A DNA stretch of 64,000 nt from a gamma proteobacterium symbiont of Stewartia floridana (GCA_003676145.1 NAUB01000020.1:124001-188000), one strand, 5' to 3'; positions 9,316-19,035 are shown, counted from the stretch's first letter. The notes: a model not told the origin generated them from the letters alone. A program made the numbers and translations.

Positions 9316-9618
9316 ATGGAACTGGTAAAAATAGACACTGTCAGAGGATCGCTGATCAATCAACACACAACTCCCGCTAGAGAGTATTCGTGGCAAAGCC
9401 TGAGCAATGCCACCATCAGCCGTGCAACACCGACACTGTTTGATGAACTTATGATTGTTTTCGATACTCCGGATGGTCCGGTTTATGTGACTGAGGTGGA
9501 TCCAGGATTTGCCCGGTTGATTGATGCGCTCTCCTTGGATAAGCAACTTCCTGATGATTGGTATATTCAGGTTGAAGCTGGGCGGATCTTTAGACTATCA
9601 CTATCAAGCAGAAACTGA
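9316..9618 (+). CDS. Short conserved-looking hypothetical protein
   Basis: 100 residues, not recognised. The composition is that of a soluble protein with a well-formed C-terminal half (TPDGPVYVTEVDPGFARL, then DDWYIQVEAGRIFRLS). There is no signal peptide, membrane segment or cysteine. The ribosome site is weak (TTAGAGTAA about 9 bases upstream). It stands alone between genes on the opposite strand. I keep it because the frame is free of stops over its length and has coherent amino-acid use; the alternative is a chance frame. Confidence 0.5.
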   Translation: MELVKIDTVRGSLINQHTTPAREYSWQSLSNATISRATPTLFDELMIVFDTPDGPVYVTEVDPGFARLIDALSLDKQLPDDWYIQVEAGRIFRLSLSSRN

Positions 9619-9705
9619 TTCCAGCTAGCCTAAGCCGACTGCGCTTGATTATCAGCATTCCGGCCCTTAAGCTCAGACAGGGGTGATAAGGGATTCATGC
9701 GCCAA

Positions 9706-12700
9706 CTATTCATGCTGCTTCTTGAGGAATCGGCTAATCTCTTCTGGCTTTTTCGGTTTACTGAAAAGGTAACCTTGGGCAAAATCGCAACGCTGCAGTG
9801 CCAACATATCGAACTGCTCCTCAGTCTCGACACCCTCCGCAATAACTTTCAGTCCCAAACCATGCGCCATGGCGATGGCGGCGTTGACCAGCTCATGATC
9901 AGTAACATCGACGGTGATATCATTGATGAAGCTGCGATCGATCTTCAAAACATTGAACGGGTAGCTGCGCAGGTAACTGAGGGAAGAGTAGCCTGTACCG
10001 AAATCATCCATCGCGATACTGATACCCAACTTACTGATTGCGGAGACCGCCTCGTCCACATAGGAGAGACCACTCATCAAGACACCTTCGGTTATCTCCA
10101 ATTCGAGGGTTTCGGGAGCGACCTTTAGATCAGTGATAACCTGCTCGATAAAGGGTACCAGCTTCGGATCCCTGAACTGTCGTGGTGACAAGTTGATCGC
10201 TACCGTAAATGGCCCGGATACCATACGACGCCACTCTACCGCCTTGGTTAACGCCTCCCTGATTACGAACTCTCCAATAGTTACAATCATTCCCGTCTGT
10301 TCCGCAACAGGTATGAAATCCTCCGGACCCACCTGGCCCAACTTTGGATTCTCCCAGCGAAGCAGCGCCTCCACACCAATCACCTGTCGATTACTGATAG
10401 CGACCTGCGGCTGATAGACAAGAGTGAACTCATTGCGTTCCAGGGCGCCATGCAGTTGCTCCTCAAGCTGCAGTCGCTGTGACAGGTTTCGATTCATCGA
10501 ATCGGTAAAGTAAGAATAGGTATTCCGCCCCAAAGCCTTGGAGTGGTACATGGCCGAATCGGCATTACGCAGCAATTCCGAGGGCTGTTTCCCGTCATCC
10601 GGATAGACGGCAATTCCCACACTGGTGGTCAACAACAGTTCTCTATTGTCGATACGGAATGGCCGACGAAAATCATCGATCAAATGCTTCACCACCGAGT
10701 TGGCATCCATTGGATCTTCAAGACCGGCCAGTATGATGATAAATTCATCGCCGCCCAGCCTGCCGACTGTATCACCCTGGCGTATGGATTGCTGAAGACG
10801 TTCTGCCGCCTGAATCAAGAGGGTATCGCCCATCTCGTGACCAAGACTGTCATTTACTTTCTTGAAGTCATCCAGGTCGATGAAAAGCACAGCCACCCGG
10901 CTGCCATTGCGATCAGCCTCTTTCACCAACTGGCCCAGCCTGTCGAGGCTCAGAAATCGATTCGGCAGTGATGTCAAACCATCGAAGTGAGCCTGCTGAA
11001 GAATCTTCTCAGCCTGCTTTTTCTGTAAAGTGATATCTTCCTTGATCGCAAGATAGTGGAAATCACCTCCAGCTTCACCACTCACCGGCGCGATATAGAC
11101 ATGCTCCCAGTAGATCTCACCGTTCTTCTTGCGATTCTGCAGTTCCCCCTGCCAGGTCCGCCCACTCGTGATCGCGTCCCAAAGCTCCTTGTAGAGCAGC
11201 TTCGGTGTCAGATTCGATTTAAGGATGCTGGGCTTTTGTCCACGCAGCTCTTCAGCGCTGTATCCGCTGATCCTCTGTAACGTCGTATTGACGTACTCAA
11301 TCGAGCCGTTTTTATCCGTAATCAATACCGACACTGGACTCTGCTCGACCGCTTGTGACAGAAGATGAATCTGCGCCTGAGCTGTTTTCAACTGGGTCAG
11401 GTCCACATCAATACAATACATCTCCGGCGCCCCGTCCTTACCGCGCAACATGACATGACTGGAGAATACCGGCACCTTTGACCCATCAGCCCTCTGCAGG
11501 ATTAACTCAGCTGAAGGGATGGCCTCACCGCCTTGCAGCCAGGCCTGAGTATCGGTAACGACCTGCTTGCGCATCGGCTCCGGTATAATCAACTCTTCAA
11601 GCGGTTGCCCCAGCGCCTGCTCTTCAGAGTACCCATACAGCTGCTCACTGGCCTTGTTCCAGTAAATCACTCTGCGCTCTTCATCATAGCCCTGCACAGC
11701 GATCGCATCGGTAGACTCGAATAACCTGCGAAATCTCGCTTCGCTCTCGGCAAGCTGGTTACGCGCCCTGACCACTTCAGATATATCCTGAGCAATAACC
11801 AGTATCTGGTTTTCACCATCCTGATCTTTCAACGGTTTCTTGATGGAGCGATAGTTACGGATCTCACCGGTTACAGCGTCCCTGCTATCTTCGTAGACGA
11901 TCTCCGTTTCTCCCTTCTCCATGATACCAAGCACGTTCTCCCGCATCGCGTCAGCCAGTTCTGCCGGGACACCAAAATCACCGTCCGACTTACCTACCAT
12001 CGTTTCCGGTTCTGTATCGTAGAGATCTGCAACCGCCTGGTTACAGAGCAGGAAGTCCCCCTTATGATCTTTCAGTACAAACACGTCGGGTAGTTGATCG
12101 ATAACATTCTTCAGCAGATTCTCGCTACGCCTGAGGGACTGTTCTGTCTCATGCCGCCGGTCGATTTCGCGTTGCAACTGCCTGTTCCACCCCAGCACAA
12201 GCATAATTAGAATCGCCAGACCGAGAGTTATCTGTATAACAAGCCCATAGTCGGTCTTTTCCACATATTTTGTACGCACCCAGGCCTGCTGGATCTCCTG
12301 CCTCTCAGTTTGAGATATGGATTTGAGCGTCTTATTGATGATTGAATAGAGCAGTGGAGTGTCTTTATCGACAAACAGGGTCAGATCCATGATGACTGAC
12401 GTCTTACCCACCACCTTGACGTTATGCATGCCCATTTCAGCGATGTGATAGCCCGCCAGTGCCATGGTTGCGAGCAAGGCGTCGAAACGCCCCTGGGAGA
12501 CACCTTCCAGACCTTCCTGGATATTTTCCACTTCGATAAAACCGATATCCGGGTAGCGCTCGAACAGATCCGCTGTATAACCGTAGTCCTTGATGATTGC
12601 GATATTGCGATCGTCAATCTCTTCAAGGTTTTCAACAAAATTCTGCCGGTAATCCATGATAATGACGATCGGATTCCGGCTATAGGTCTCAACCGGATTG

Positions 12701-13125
12701 AAATGCTGATTCAGGATGGCATCAGCCGCATCACCGGAAATAACCGAAACCTTACCTTGCACGGCACTGACCAGGGATTCAGTCCAGCTTGAAACGGGCA
12801 TGGCATCGAACTTCAGGCCTGTCTCGCGCTCGATGACACGAAGGTAATCGGCCACCATCCCGATGTAGTTGCCCTCCTCATCAAAGGCCTCATAGGGTAG
12901 CCAGTTGGGATCACCGGTGAATCTGACCGTTTGATTCCGATCAATCCAACTCCGTTCTTCTGAGGTTAATTGCAGATCAGCAACAGGATCGGCCATCTCG
13001 GATGACAGCTCCCCATATGCAAAAGTCGTTATCAGACTTAAAAAGAGAGTCACCAGAAAGCAAAAATTAGCGAGTTTATTTTTTATATTTATCAATGAGA
13101 TAAACCATTTCACACCGACCACCAA
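9706..13125 (-). CDS. Periplasmic SBP_bac_3 sensor / PAS x3 / GGDEF / EAL protein
   Basis: About 1139 residues. The frame is open to 13230, but the signal peptide (FCFLVTLFLSLITTFAYG) has no ATG nearby; I favour the TTG at 13125, with GGAG seven bases upstream. Order: signal peptide, a bacterial solute-binding family 3 domain (LTSEERSWIDRNQTVRFTGD onward, to about 290), a membrane segment (VIQITLGLAILIMLVLGW), three PAS domains, then GGDEF and EAL. GGDEF is intact with RQGD five residues before it; EALLRW and DDFGTGYSS are intact. Such proteins bind a small molecule, probably an amino acid, outside the inner membrane and adjust c-di-GMP. Ligand and net activity are unknown. The N-terminal start is the weakest part of the call. 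Confidence 0.9.
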   Translation of the reverse strand: MVVGVKWFISLINIKNKLANFCFLVTLFLSLITTFAYGELSSEMADPVADLQLTSEERSWIDRNQTVRFTGDPNWLPYEAFDEEGNYIGMVADYLRVIERETGLKFDAMPVSSWTESLVSAVQGKVSVISGDAADAILNQHFNPVETYSRNPIVIIMDYRQNFVENLEEIDDRNIAIIKDYGYTADLFERYPDIGFIEVENIQEGLEGVSQGRFDALLATMALAGYHIAEMGMHNVKVVGKTSVIMDLTLFVDKDTPLLYSIINKTLKSISQTERQEIQQAWVRTKYVEKTDYGLVIQITLGLAILIMLVLGWNRQLQREIDRRHETEQSLRRSENLLKNVIDQLPDVFVLKDHKGDFLLCNQAVADLYDTEPETMVGKSDGDFGVPAELADAMRENVLGIMEKGETEIVYEDSRDAVTGEIRNYRSIKKPLKDQDGENQILVIAQDISEVVRARNQLAESEARFRRLFESTDAIAVQGYDEERRVIYWNKASEQLYGYSEEQALGQPLEELIIPEPMRKQVVTDTQAWLQGGEAIPSAELILQRADGSKVPVFSSHVMLRGKDGAPEMYCIDVDLTQLKTAQAQIHLLSQAVEQSPVSVLITDKNGSIEYVNTTLQRISGYSAEELRGQKPSILKSNLTPKLLYKELWDAITSGRTWQGELQNRKKNGEIYWEHVYIAPVSGEAGGDFHYLAIKEDITLQKKQAEKILQQAHFDGLTSLPNRFLSLDRLGQLVKEADRNGSRVAVLFIDLDDFKKVNDSLGHEMGDTLLIQAAERLQQSIRQGDTVGRLGGDEFIIILAGLEDPMDANSVVKHLIDDFRRPFRIDNRELLLTTSVGIAVYPDDGKQPSELLRNADSAMYHSKALGRNTYSYFTDSMNRNLSQRLQLEEQLHGALERNEFTLVYQPQVAISNRQVIGVEALLRWENPKLGQVGPEDFIPVAEQTGMIVTIGEFVIREALTKAVEWRRMVSGPFTVAINLSPRQFRDPKLVPFIEQVITDLKVAPETLELEITEGVLMSGLSYVDEAVSAISKLGISIAMDDFGTGYSSLSYLRSYPFNVLKIDRSFINDITVDVTDHELVNAAIAMAHGLGLKVIAEGVETEEQFDMLALQRCDFAQGYLFSKPKKPEEISRFLKKQHE

Positions 13126-13431
13126 GAGACCACTCCAGCCACAACAACAGTCAGAGTAGATGCCAATCCTTATTGGTAAGTATACAGGGTAGATGGCAAC
13201 CGTCAGGCAAGGAACCAGCAGGTTAACCACCTTACCCCATCAAGACTCCTCAGGGCGCTGGTGACCAAGCCACCTGACCTGCAGAAGAATCAATCGCTCG
13301 AGGTTGTTCTGAGGTCACAGCCAGGGAGGTTCTATCCAGGTGTTTTTTCGCTCGGCGGGCGGAAGAAACCTCTCTCTCCTGTTGGTCAGGTCATACATCG
13401 AAGGGAGATTTGTCGTTAGGAGAGAAACCAT

Positions 13432-14322
13432 TCAGATCTCGATCATCACCCCCTCCCGCGCTAAATCAAACTGGGGATCCATTTCCCTTCCCACATGATG
13501 GCACTTTCTGGCTTCATCGAATGCCAGTTCCAGAGCCTCATCGCTGCGGGTTGGCTCATGATGGGTAAGGAACACCCGCTTCACCCCAGCTTCCCGTGCG
13601 GCCTCGATACTGGAACCAAAGGTACCGTGCCCCCAACCTTTACGACTCGGATATTCCGCATCGGTATAGGCCGTATCGATCACCAGAACATCCGCATCCC
13701 GGAAAAATTCAACCACTCTGCTGCGCTGCTCATCCACCATCTGCTGATAATCGGCGTAGTCCGGATCATCTTGGTCATAGATGTTGAATGGCCACTCATG
13801 GTCACCGGTAAAGACAAACACTTTGCCACCACACTCCACGCGATAACCGAAGTTGAGTACCGGGTGGTTCAACAACATGCTACGAACATTGACTCCACCG
13901 ACCTGGACACTCTGACCCTCTTGAATGTTCAGATAGCTCATGCTGGCGTTGAGTTCGGCCTCACGCACAGGAAAATAGGCATACTCCATCTGTCTGGCCA
14001 ACACCTCACCGATATCGCGCTGGGTAATCGGATCGGCTGCACCATGAATTGTCACCTCGTTCCCCGGTATGAAGATCGGTAAAAACATTGGCAGGCCCTG
14101 AATATGATCCCAGTGGGTATGGGTAATAAAGATATGGACCTTGAGAGGAAACTCGGGAATCAGACTCTGACCCAGCGGAAAAATACCGGTTCCGCCATCC
14201 AGTATCAGCAGCTCATTATTGTCGCCACGCACTTCGATACAGGTGGTATTTCCCCCATAATGAACCGTCTGTGGTCCGGGTGATGGAATGGATCCACGCA
14301 CACCCCAAAATTTAAAATGCAC
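13432..14322 (-). CDS. Metallo-beta-lactamase-fold hydrolase
   Basis: 296 residues starting at a GTG with AAGGA eight bases upstream. Metal-binding motifs of the MBL fold are visible: ITHTHWDHIQG near residue 90, a later His in LLNHPVLNFGYRV, Asp in FTGDHEWPF, and His in VFLTHHEPTRSD. The N-terminal GVRGSIPSPG and GGNTTCIEV blocks are typical of the RNase Z-like/phosphodiesterase-related branch of the fold. Cytoplasmic, no signal. The precise substrate cannot be read; cyclic nucleotide, phosphodiester or RNA-related chemistry are all possible. It sits between a c-di-GMP protein and an HDOD protein on the same strand, which hints at signalling but does not prove it. Confidence 0.85.
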   Translation of the reverse strand: MHFKFWGVRGSIPSPGPQTVHYGGNTTCIEVRGDNNELLILDGGTGIFPLGQSLIPEFPLKVHIFITHTHWDHIQGLPMFLPIFIPGNEVTIHGAADPITQRDIGEVLARQMEYAYFPVREAELNASMSYLNIQEGQSVQVGGVNVRSMLLNHPVLNFGYRVECGGKVFVFTGDHEWPFNIYDQDDPDYADYQQMVDEQRSRVVEFFRDADVLVIDTAYTDAEYPSRKGWGHGTFGSSIEAAREAGVKRVFLTHHEPTRSDEALELAFDEARKCHHVGREMDPQFDLAREGVMIEI

Positions 14323-14393
14323 TTTGCTTATCCTTTCCCGTTGATACGATTAACCCGGCGTCCAAATACCATGCAGGTACCGGGATCCATCAC

Positions 14394-15251
14394 TTAAAGC
14401 TGTGTAAACAATCGGGCCTTTTCCATCTCTCCACTGAGATCTCCCAGTACCGACATCAGACCCGATAGGTCATTGCCAAACCGCTCAGATACTAAAGGCG
14501 GAAACTCAGCAATCAGCGGATTGCCGGCATCACCAAAACCCAACGACCGCACGATCTGATTGGCGGCGAATACCGCTTCACACATACCGTCACCCGCATC
14601 TTCAGCAGCTTGCTCCGGGTGATGGTGATGATGAATGGCGTGCGCCAAAGCTGGCGGCAATTTCCAAACCTCAGCCAAGCGCCCACCAATCTCATCATGA
14701 CTGATCCCCTGGCTCTCCAGCTCTACCTCATGCAAGCTACGTTGCTGCTCAGCCGCCTGATCCAGGCAGAGACGGAACGCTTCGGGTTTGAACTGCGCCA
14801 ACACAACTTTGCCAAAATCATGCAGCAATCCGGCCACAAAGAAATCGGTTGCATCCTTGTCCGGCACACCCAGGTGTGTCGCCAGCAATTTGGCCACCGA
14901 GGCAACACCCAGCGAATGGGCGAGAAACTGATTCATGTCCAGCCCCGCCTTGTTACTCTTGGGCAGCATGCCAATGGCGGCAATCGAAAGGGCCAGGTTC
15001 TTGATGGTGTTGATCCCCACATAAACCACGCCATGGTTTATTGAGTTGATCGGACGAGACAGACCGAAGTAGGCGGAGTTAACCAGTTTCAGTACCTTCA
15101 TGGTCATCACCGGATCGTGCTCGATGACCTGAACCAATGCCTTGGGGGCACAGTCGGGACGGGAGGCCAGGTCGAGCACCTTGGTTACACCCTGGGGAAA
15201 AGCGGGCATGCGCTCGACCAAGTCGGGTACTTCTGCCGCGTTAATCGCCAT
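14394..15251 (-). CDS. HDOD-domain protein
   Basis: 285 residues from the ATG at 15251 (GGGGGA ten bases upstream). The frame is open to a TTG at 15332 but without a ribosome site there. The HDOD core covers about residues 10-215: PAFPQGVTKVLDLA, DPVMTMKVLKLVNSAYFGL, a GLLHDFGKVVLA stretch and AHAIHHHHHPE. HDOD proteins are relatives of HD phosphohydrolases used in signalling output; most lack catalysis. A second HDOD domain in this window is fused to a receiver (55883-57097). The next gene, an MBL hydrolase, follows after 71 bases. Confidence 0.87.
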   Translation of the reverse strand: MAINAAEVPDLVERMPAFPQGVTKVLDLASRPDCAPKALVQVIEHDPVMTMKVLKLVNSAYFGLSRPINSINHGVVYVGINTIKNLALSIAAIGMLPKSNKAGLDMNQFLAHSLGVASVAKLLATHLGVPDKDATDFFVAGLLHDFGKVVLAQFKPEAFRLCLDQAAEQQRSLHEVELESQGISHDEIGGRLAEVWKLPPALAHAIHHHHHPEQAAEDAGDGMCEAVFAANQIVRSLGFGDAGNPLIAEFPPLVSERFGNDLSGLMSVLGDLSGEMEKARLFTQL

Positions 15252-15419
15252 AAGCCTGGTATCCCCCATAAGTGACTTAACGGAAACCGGTGGGTTCAGA
15301 TTTAACTCTACCGTCTTTGCGATCAGCGTCAAGCCAAGGCAGACAAGAGGGAAACCCGCAACTCCATCATCAAGTATAGAAAAAGCCTTTCTACCTGATT
15401 AACTCACGATTAAGCACTA

Positions 15420-15600
15420 TAGCCCCTCTCCCTTGATGGAAGCGGGGTTGGGGAGAGAGTAGAGATCGAGCGATGGATGCGAGTGAAGGAGCTAACTTCA
15501 TCAACCCATCATTGTCGAGTAGTGGATCGTCTAGGTCGATGAGGGTTCTGGTGGTTTCTCCCCCCCTCCCACAAGGGGTGAGGGGAGCTACGCTTTCCAC
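15420..15600. repeat. G/C-run intergenic repeat pair
   Basis: In the gene-free stretch 15252-15761 two related palindromic blocks face each other: one at about 15421-15465 (CCCCTCTCCCTTGATGG then GCGGGGTTGGGGAGAG) and one at about 15558-15595 (CCCCCCTCCCACAAGGGG then TGAGGGGAG). Each can fold on itself. Blocks of this kind are common dispersed intergenic elements in gammaproteobacteria. A related piece (CACCCATCAAGGAGAGT) occurs at about 40902-40921. I see no gene in the remainder of the stretch. Confidence 0.55.
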
Positions 15601-15761
15601 CTGTTTAATAGAGTGGAAAGGCAGGAAGTAAAAAAACGTAGATTTCATTCGCGGCCAGGGAAATCCTGACCTCTACTAGGGCAGGTTGGCACTCTGAGCT
15701 ATTTTCATCGATTCCAAACAGTAGAGCGTGTTCGATCAATTGAAGGAGAGCCGATCGTTCC

Positions 15762-16352
15762 CTAGCTATCTCTACCACCAAGAAATGCTCGCCTGGTGAT
15801 CTGCACGGGTTGAGCAACCACCGCCTCACCACTCTGTTGTTTGCTCTTGGCTTCAGCCAGGGCAAAGCCATCCATCTCCACTTCCACACTCTCTTCACCC
15901 CGCAGGATACGACCCAACAGCGCCTCATCGTGGGGATCCGTCTCGGGCTCTTCGACTTCAACCATCAGCGTTTTCATGAAGCTCTCCGCAGCCGCCACCG
16001 CGTGCTCCTGATTCATGAACTCATGCATGGGAGAGTAGATTGGATGGGTCTGACAGAGACCGATATCATCAATCTCGTTGACCATGAAACGGTATTCGTT
16101 GGCCGGCAGACGATGGTACTGTTTATCACCCAGCTTCAACTCACCCCAATCTTCACCCTCAGCCGGAAACAACATCAGGTTCATCAGCCAGGGTGTAATC
16201 AGAACGCCAATCAGACGCCCTTGATACTCCTGAAATCCTATGGTCTCCACCTGCAAAGCGGGATTGAGAATCGGAATGTCCTGCATCTGCTCCCGCTCGA
16301 TGCGTTTAAAAACAGTCTCAATCTGCTGGGTCATACTGGATAGATCTTGCAT
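15762..16352 (-). CDS. hybE: [NiFe]-hydrogenase assembly chaperone HybE
   Basis: 196 residues, last gene of the hydrogenase operon. HybE/HupJ-type proteins assist maturation and Tat-quality control of the hydrogenase subunits in the cytoplasm. Family marks are NPALQVETIGFQEYQGRLIG, ITPWLMNLMLFP, the Tyr-Arg-Phe block NEYRFMVNEIDDIG, and the SPMHEF stretch. The C-terminus ends ITRRAFLGG, an RR-containing tail often seen in this family. A good ribosome site (AGGAG, five bases) precedes the ATG at 16352. It begins 21 bases after hypC ends. The 196-residue length is slightly longer than E. coli HybE because of the acidic and RR-containing C-terminal extension. Confidence 0.9.
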   Translation of the reverse strand: MQDLSSMTQQIETVFKRIEREQMQDIPILNPALQVETIGFQEYQGRLIGVLITPWLMNLMLFPAEGEDWGELKLGDKQYHRLPANEYRFMVNEIDDIGLCQTHPIYSPMHEFMNQEHAVAAAESFMKTLMVEVEEPETDPHDEALLGRILRGEESVEVEMDGFALAEAKSKQQSGEAVVAQPVQITRRAFLGGRDS

Positions 16353-16373
16353 AGTCGCTCCTGAAAAAATGGT

Positions 16374-16646
16374 TCAGGCTTTCCCCAGTCCGGGAAAGTA
16401 GTGGTCCACATCGATATCCTGCTGATTACTCATGATCGCACTCAGACCATCCAATGCCTGATCGATTTGACGGGCATCCTGCTCACTGATCACATCCCTG
16501 GCAGAACCGAGAAAGGTCAGCAGCCAGGCGCCTGCGGGTTGGGGACCGATCAGCATCATGTTGATCTGCTCTTCCCCATTACGGGTGCGGCAACGGGCCA
16601 CAAAGTCGCCAGCCTCGATCACCTGGGCCGGGATACCTATACACAT
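16374..16646 (-). CDS. hypC: HypC/HybG/HupF-family hydrogenase maturation chaperone
   Basis: 90 residues beginning MCIGIPAQVIE; the second-position Cys and the following Pro are the hallmark of HypC proteins, where Cys2 carries or guards the Fe(CN)2CO unit during transfer to the large subunit precursor. The central block NMMLIGPQPAGAWLLTFLGSA is also typical. AGAGG lies eight bases before the ATG. As it is encoded inside a hyb operon it is likely the dedicated HybG/HupF-type partner of this HybC. No other hyp genes (hypA, B, D, E, F) occur in the window, so the cyanide and CO-making machinery must be elsewhere. Confidence 0.92.
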   Translation of the reverse strand: MCIGIPAQVIEAGDFVARCRTRNGEEQINMMLIGPQPAGAWLLTFLGSARDVISEQDARQIDQALDGLSAIMSNQQDIDVDHYFPGLGKA

Positions 16647-16672
16647 CTGTCAAACCTCTTGGCTAATAAAAC

Positions 16673-16716
16673 TTAGCCGCAAATAAATGCTAATCGCCGC
16701 TAATGGTCGCGAATTA
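16673..16716. repeat. Degenerate copy of dispersed CGCAAAT repeat
   Basis: Between hybD and hypC, within the operon, lies TTAGCCGCAAATAAATGCTA followed by ATCGCCGCTAATGGTCGCGAAT. It matches, with several changes, the intergenic repeat whose clean copies are at 28966-28995, about 29121-29154 and 40974-41007. It is transcribed with the hydrogenase operon. Confidence 0.5.
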
Positions 16717-16733
16717 TTCAATGGCTGAAACAT

Positions 16734-17294
16734 TCAGTTCACCAGTCCCGCTGCCGCTTCGAACTCAGCTTCACGCCGCCAGTGACCACTGGCTATGCTG
16801 CGCTTGGGGGCTAATTGAATGCCCAGGCTCGATAGCTCTTCAACCAGCATGCTTAGCATGCCGCTCAAGCCCTGTTCCGCCTCGGCGGTCAGACCCAGCT
16901 GATTTTCCAGTGAATGAGGCACCATACCGATGATCGATACCCGCTCCGGGGTCTCCCCTTTGAGGGCCAACAGCGCCAACAGATCCGAGACCCCCAGTTG
17001 ATGATTGGAGAGTTTGGTCTGAAAAAAGGCGGGGATCTCTTCATCCGCGATGCGTACCAGACTGCCCGGGGCGGCACCGGTATTGACCGCATCAGCAATG
17101 ATCAGATAGCGCGCCTTGCGCATCGGCTCGAACAGCTCCATGCCGGTGGTGCCGCCATCGACCACTTCGACACCTTGCGGTATCCGGTAGTGCTGCAGCA
17201 GCTCTTCAACCGCCCGCACACCGATCCCTTCATCCTGCATCAGTACATTGCCCATGCCGATCACCAGGATCTGCTCTTTCTCCAGCTCACTCAT
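16734..17294 (-). CDS. hybD: [NiFe]-hydrogenase maturation endopeptidase HybD
   Basis: 186 residues. The endopeptidase binds nickel in the HybC precursor and removes its C-terminal tail as the last maturation step. The fold's start (ILVIGMGNVLMQDEGIGVRA) and the three metal-binding positions are visible: Glu in DEGIG, Asp in IIADAVN, and His in MVPHSLENQ. I prefer the ATG at 17294 over the adjacent ATG at 17297 because GGGAG then sits seven bases away. The gene starts 16 bases after hybC stops. The C-terminus has an extension (KRSIASGHWRREAEFEA) beyond the usual family length of about 160 residues. Confidence 0.92.
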   Translation of the reverse strand: MSELEKEQILVIGMGNVLMQDEGIGVRAVEELLQHYRIPQGVEVVDGGTTGMELFEPMRKARYLIIADAVNTGAAPGSLVRIADEEIPAFFQTKLSNHQLGVSDLLALLALKGETPERVSIIGMVPHSLENQLGLTAEAEQGLSGMLSMLVEELSSLGIQLAPKRSIASGHWRREAEFEAAAGLVN

Positions 17295-17310
17295 CATTTG
17301 GCTCCCGATC

Positions 17311-19020
17311 TTATAGCGCCTTAACCCGCACGATCTCTTTCTGCTCCGTATCCACCATGTGGATTGCACAGGCAATACAGGGATCAAAAGAGTGGACGGT
17401 ACGCAACACCTCAAGCGGCTTCTCCGGATCGGCGACCGGATTATCCATCAAAGAGGATTCGTAAGGACCGATCTCATCATTGGCATCCCTCGGACCCGCG
17501 TTCCAGGTACTGGGCACTACGGCCTGATAGTTTTTAATCTTCGCATCCTCAATCACCACCCAGTGGGAGAGGGTGCCGCGAGGCGCCTGGTGGAAGCCGA
17601 CACCTTTGATCTCACCTTTGGGGAAAACCGGAGCGTTGAAGGTATCCAGGTCACCGGTACCGATGTTATCCACCAGCTTTTGCCACTGATCCTTCAACAC
17701 ATCGATCATCACGGCACAGCGCACCGCTCGTGCCGCATGACGGCCGATGGTGGAGTTGACCGCCGAGAGTGGAATATCCGGGTTCTGGGAGACCGCCTTG
17801 AGGGTGCCCATCGCCTGATCAAGATATTTTGTATAACCCGCATGACCACTGGCCACGCCCACCAGCACATCAGCCAGGGGGCCCACTTCGGCCCGCTTGC
17901 CATAGAAGGTAGGTGCCTTGACCCAGGAGTATTTGCCCTCATCCTGAAAGTCGGTGTACTCCGGCTCGGTCTCGCCCACCCAGGGGTGCAGGGCATCGCC
18001 GCCGCTATACCAGGCATGCTTGGATGACTCGGCCACACCGTCACGGAAATAGGCGTCGCCGAAGGTGGTGATCGGTTTCAGGCTGTTGATGTCGCCGTTC
18101 TCGATATATCCTCCGGGCAGATCGAAGATCGTACCTTTGGCATCCTGCGGACAGTCAGGTACCGTCAGGTAGTTGTTGACGCCACCGCCGACACCGGCCC
18201 AGTCCAGATAGAAGGCGCCCACCGCCGGCACATCCACCAGGTAGGTCGATTTGACGAAATGCTCCAGCTTGTCGATGAAGCCTTTGATCAGCATCAGACG
18301 CTCGATATTCAGCACCGATGGGGCATCATGGCTGATGGAGTTACTTACACCACCCACCGCCACATTCTGTATGTGCGGACTCTTACCACCGAGAATGGCG
18401 ACGATCTTGTTGGCGTTGTTCTGCACATCCAGGGCTTGCAGATAGTGGGCCACCGCCAACAGGTTCACCTCTGGCGGCAACTTCATTGCCGGATGTCCCC
18501 AATACCCGCTGGCAAAGGGACCGAGTTGCCCGCTGCCGACGAAGGTCTTCAGCCGCTCCTGCACCGCTTTCATCTCATGGGGGCCGTTGAGAGGCCAGTC
18601 AGAGAGACTCTCCGCCAACTTGGCGGTGGCCACCGGATCCGCATCCAGCGCCGAGACCACATCCACCCAATCCACCGCTGAGAGGTGGTAGAAGTGGACA
18701 ATGTGATCCTGAATCGCGTGAGCGGTCTGAATGATGTTACGGATCAGCTGGGCATTCACCGGCACTTCCAGGTCGAGGGCGTTCTCAACCGCCCGCACCG
18801 AGGTGATCGCATGCACCGTAGTACACACCCCACAGAACCTTTGAGTGTAAGTCCAGGCCTCGCGCGGATCACGACCAACCAGGATCTTCTCGATACCGCG
18901 CCACATCTGACCGGATGACCAGGCCTTACTGACCTTGCCGTCATCCACTTCCACATCGATACGCAGATGACCTTCGATACGGGTTATCGGGTCGACAGTA
19001 ATACGTGTTGTCACAATCAA
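17311..19020 (-). CDS. hybC: [NiFe]-hydrogenase large subunit HybC
   Basis: 569 residues. It carries the NiFe active site. The N-terminal ligand motif RFCGVC (Cys63, Cys66) and the C-terminal DPCIACAIH (Cys548, Cys551) are both intact. Fifteen residues follow the His (starting MVDTEQKE), the tail expected to be cut off by HybD. Neighbouring subunits place it in the Hyb type (group 1c uptake hydrogenases, reversible in E. coli), exported together with HybO by the Tat signal of the small subunit. No signal peptide of its own is present, as expected. It starts 15 bases after hybB stops. Confidence 0.96.
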   Translation of the reverse strand: MIVTTRITVDPITRIEGHLRIDVEVDDGKVSKAWSSGQMWRGIEKILVGRDPREAWTYTQRFCGVCTTVHAITSVRAVENALDLEVPVNAQLIRNIIQTAHAIQDHIVHFYHLSAVDWVDVVSALDADPVATAKLAESLSDWPLNGPHEMKAVQERLKTFVGSGQLGPFASGYWGHPAMKLPPEVNLLAVAHYLQALDVQNNANKIVAILGGKSPHIQNVAVGGVSNSISHDAPSVLNIERLMLIKGFIDKLEHFVKSTYLVDVPAVGAFYLDWAGVGGGVNNYLTVPDCPQDAKGTIFDLPGGYIENGDINSLKPITTFGDAYFRDGVAESSKHAWYSGGDALHPWVGETEPEYTDFQDEGKYSWVKAPTFYGKRAEVGPLADVLVGVASGHAGYTKYLDQAMGTLKAVSQNPDIPLSAVNSTIGRHAARAVRCAVMIDVLKDQWQKLVDNIGTGDLDTFNAPVFPKGEIKGVGFHQAPRGTLSHWVVIEDAKIKNYQAVVPSTWNAGPRDANDEIGPYESSLMDNPVADPEKPLEVLRTVHSFDPCIACAIHMVDTEQKEIVRVKAL

Positions 19021-19035
19021 ATCTCCTAATCGGTA

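Noticed and set aside
15391-15648. 85-codon frame on the minus strand after the HDOD gene
   Set aside because: It is made of the dispersed G/C-run repeats translated (PLTPCGRGG and LSPQPRFHQGRG), a common artefact.
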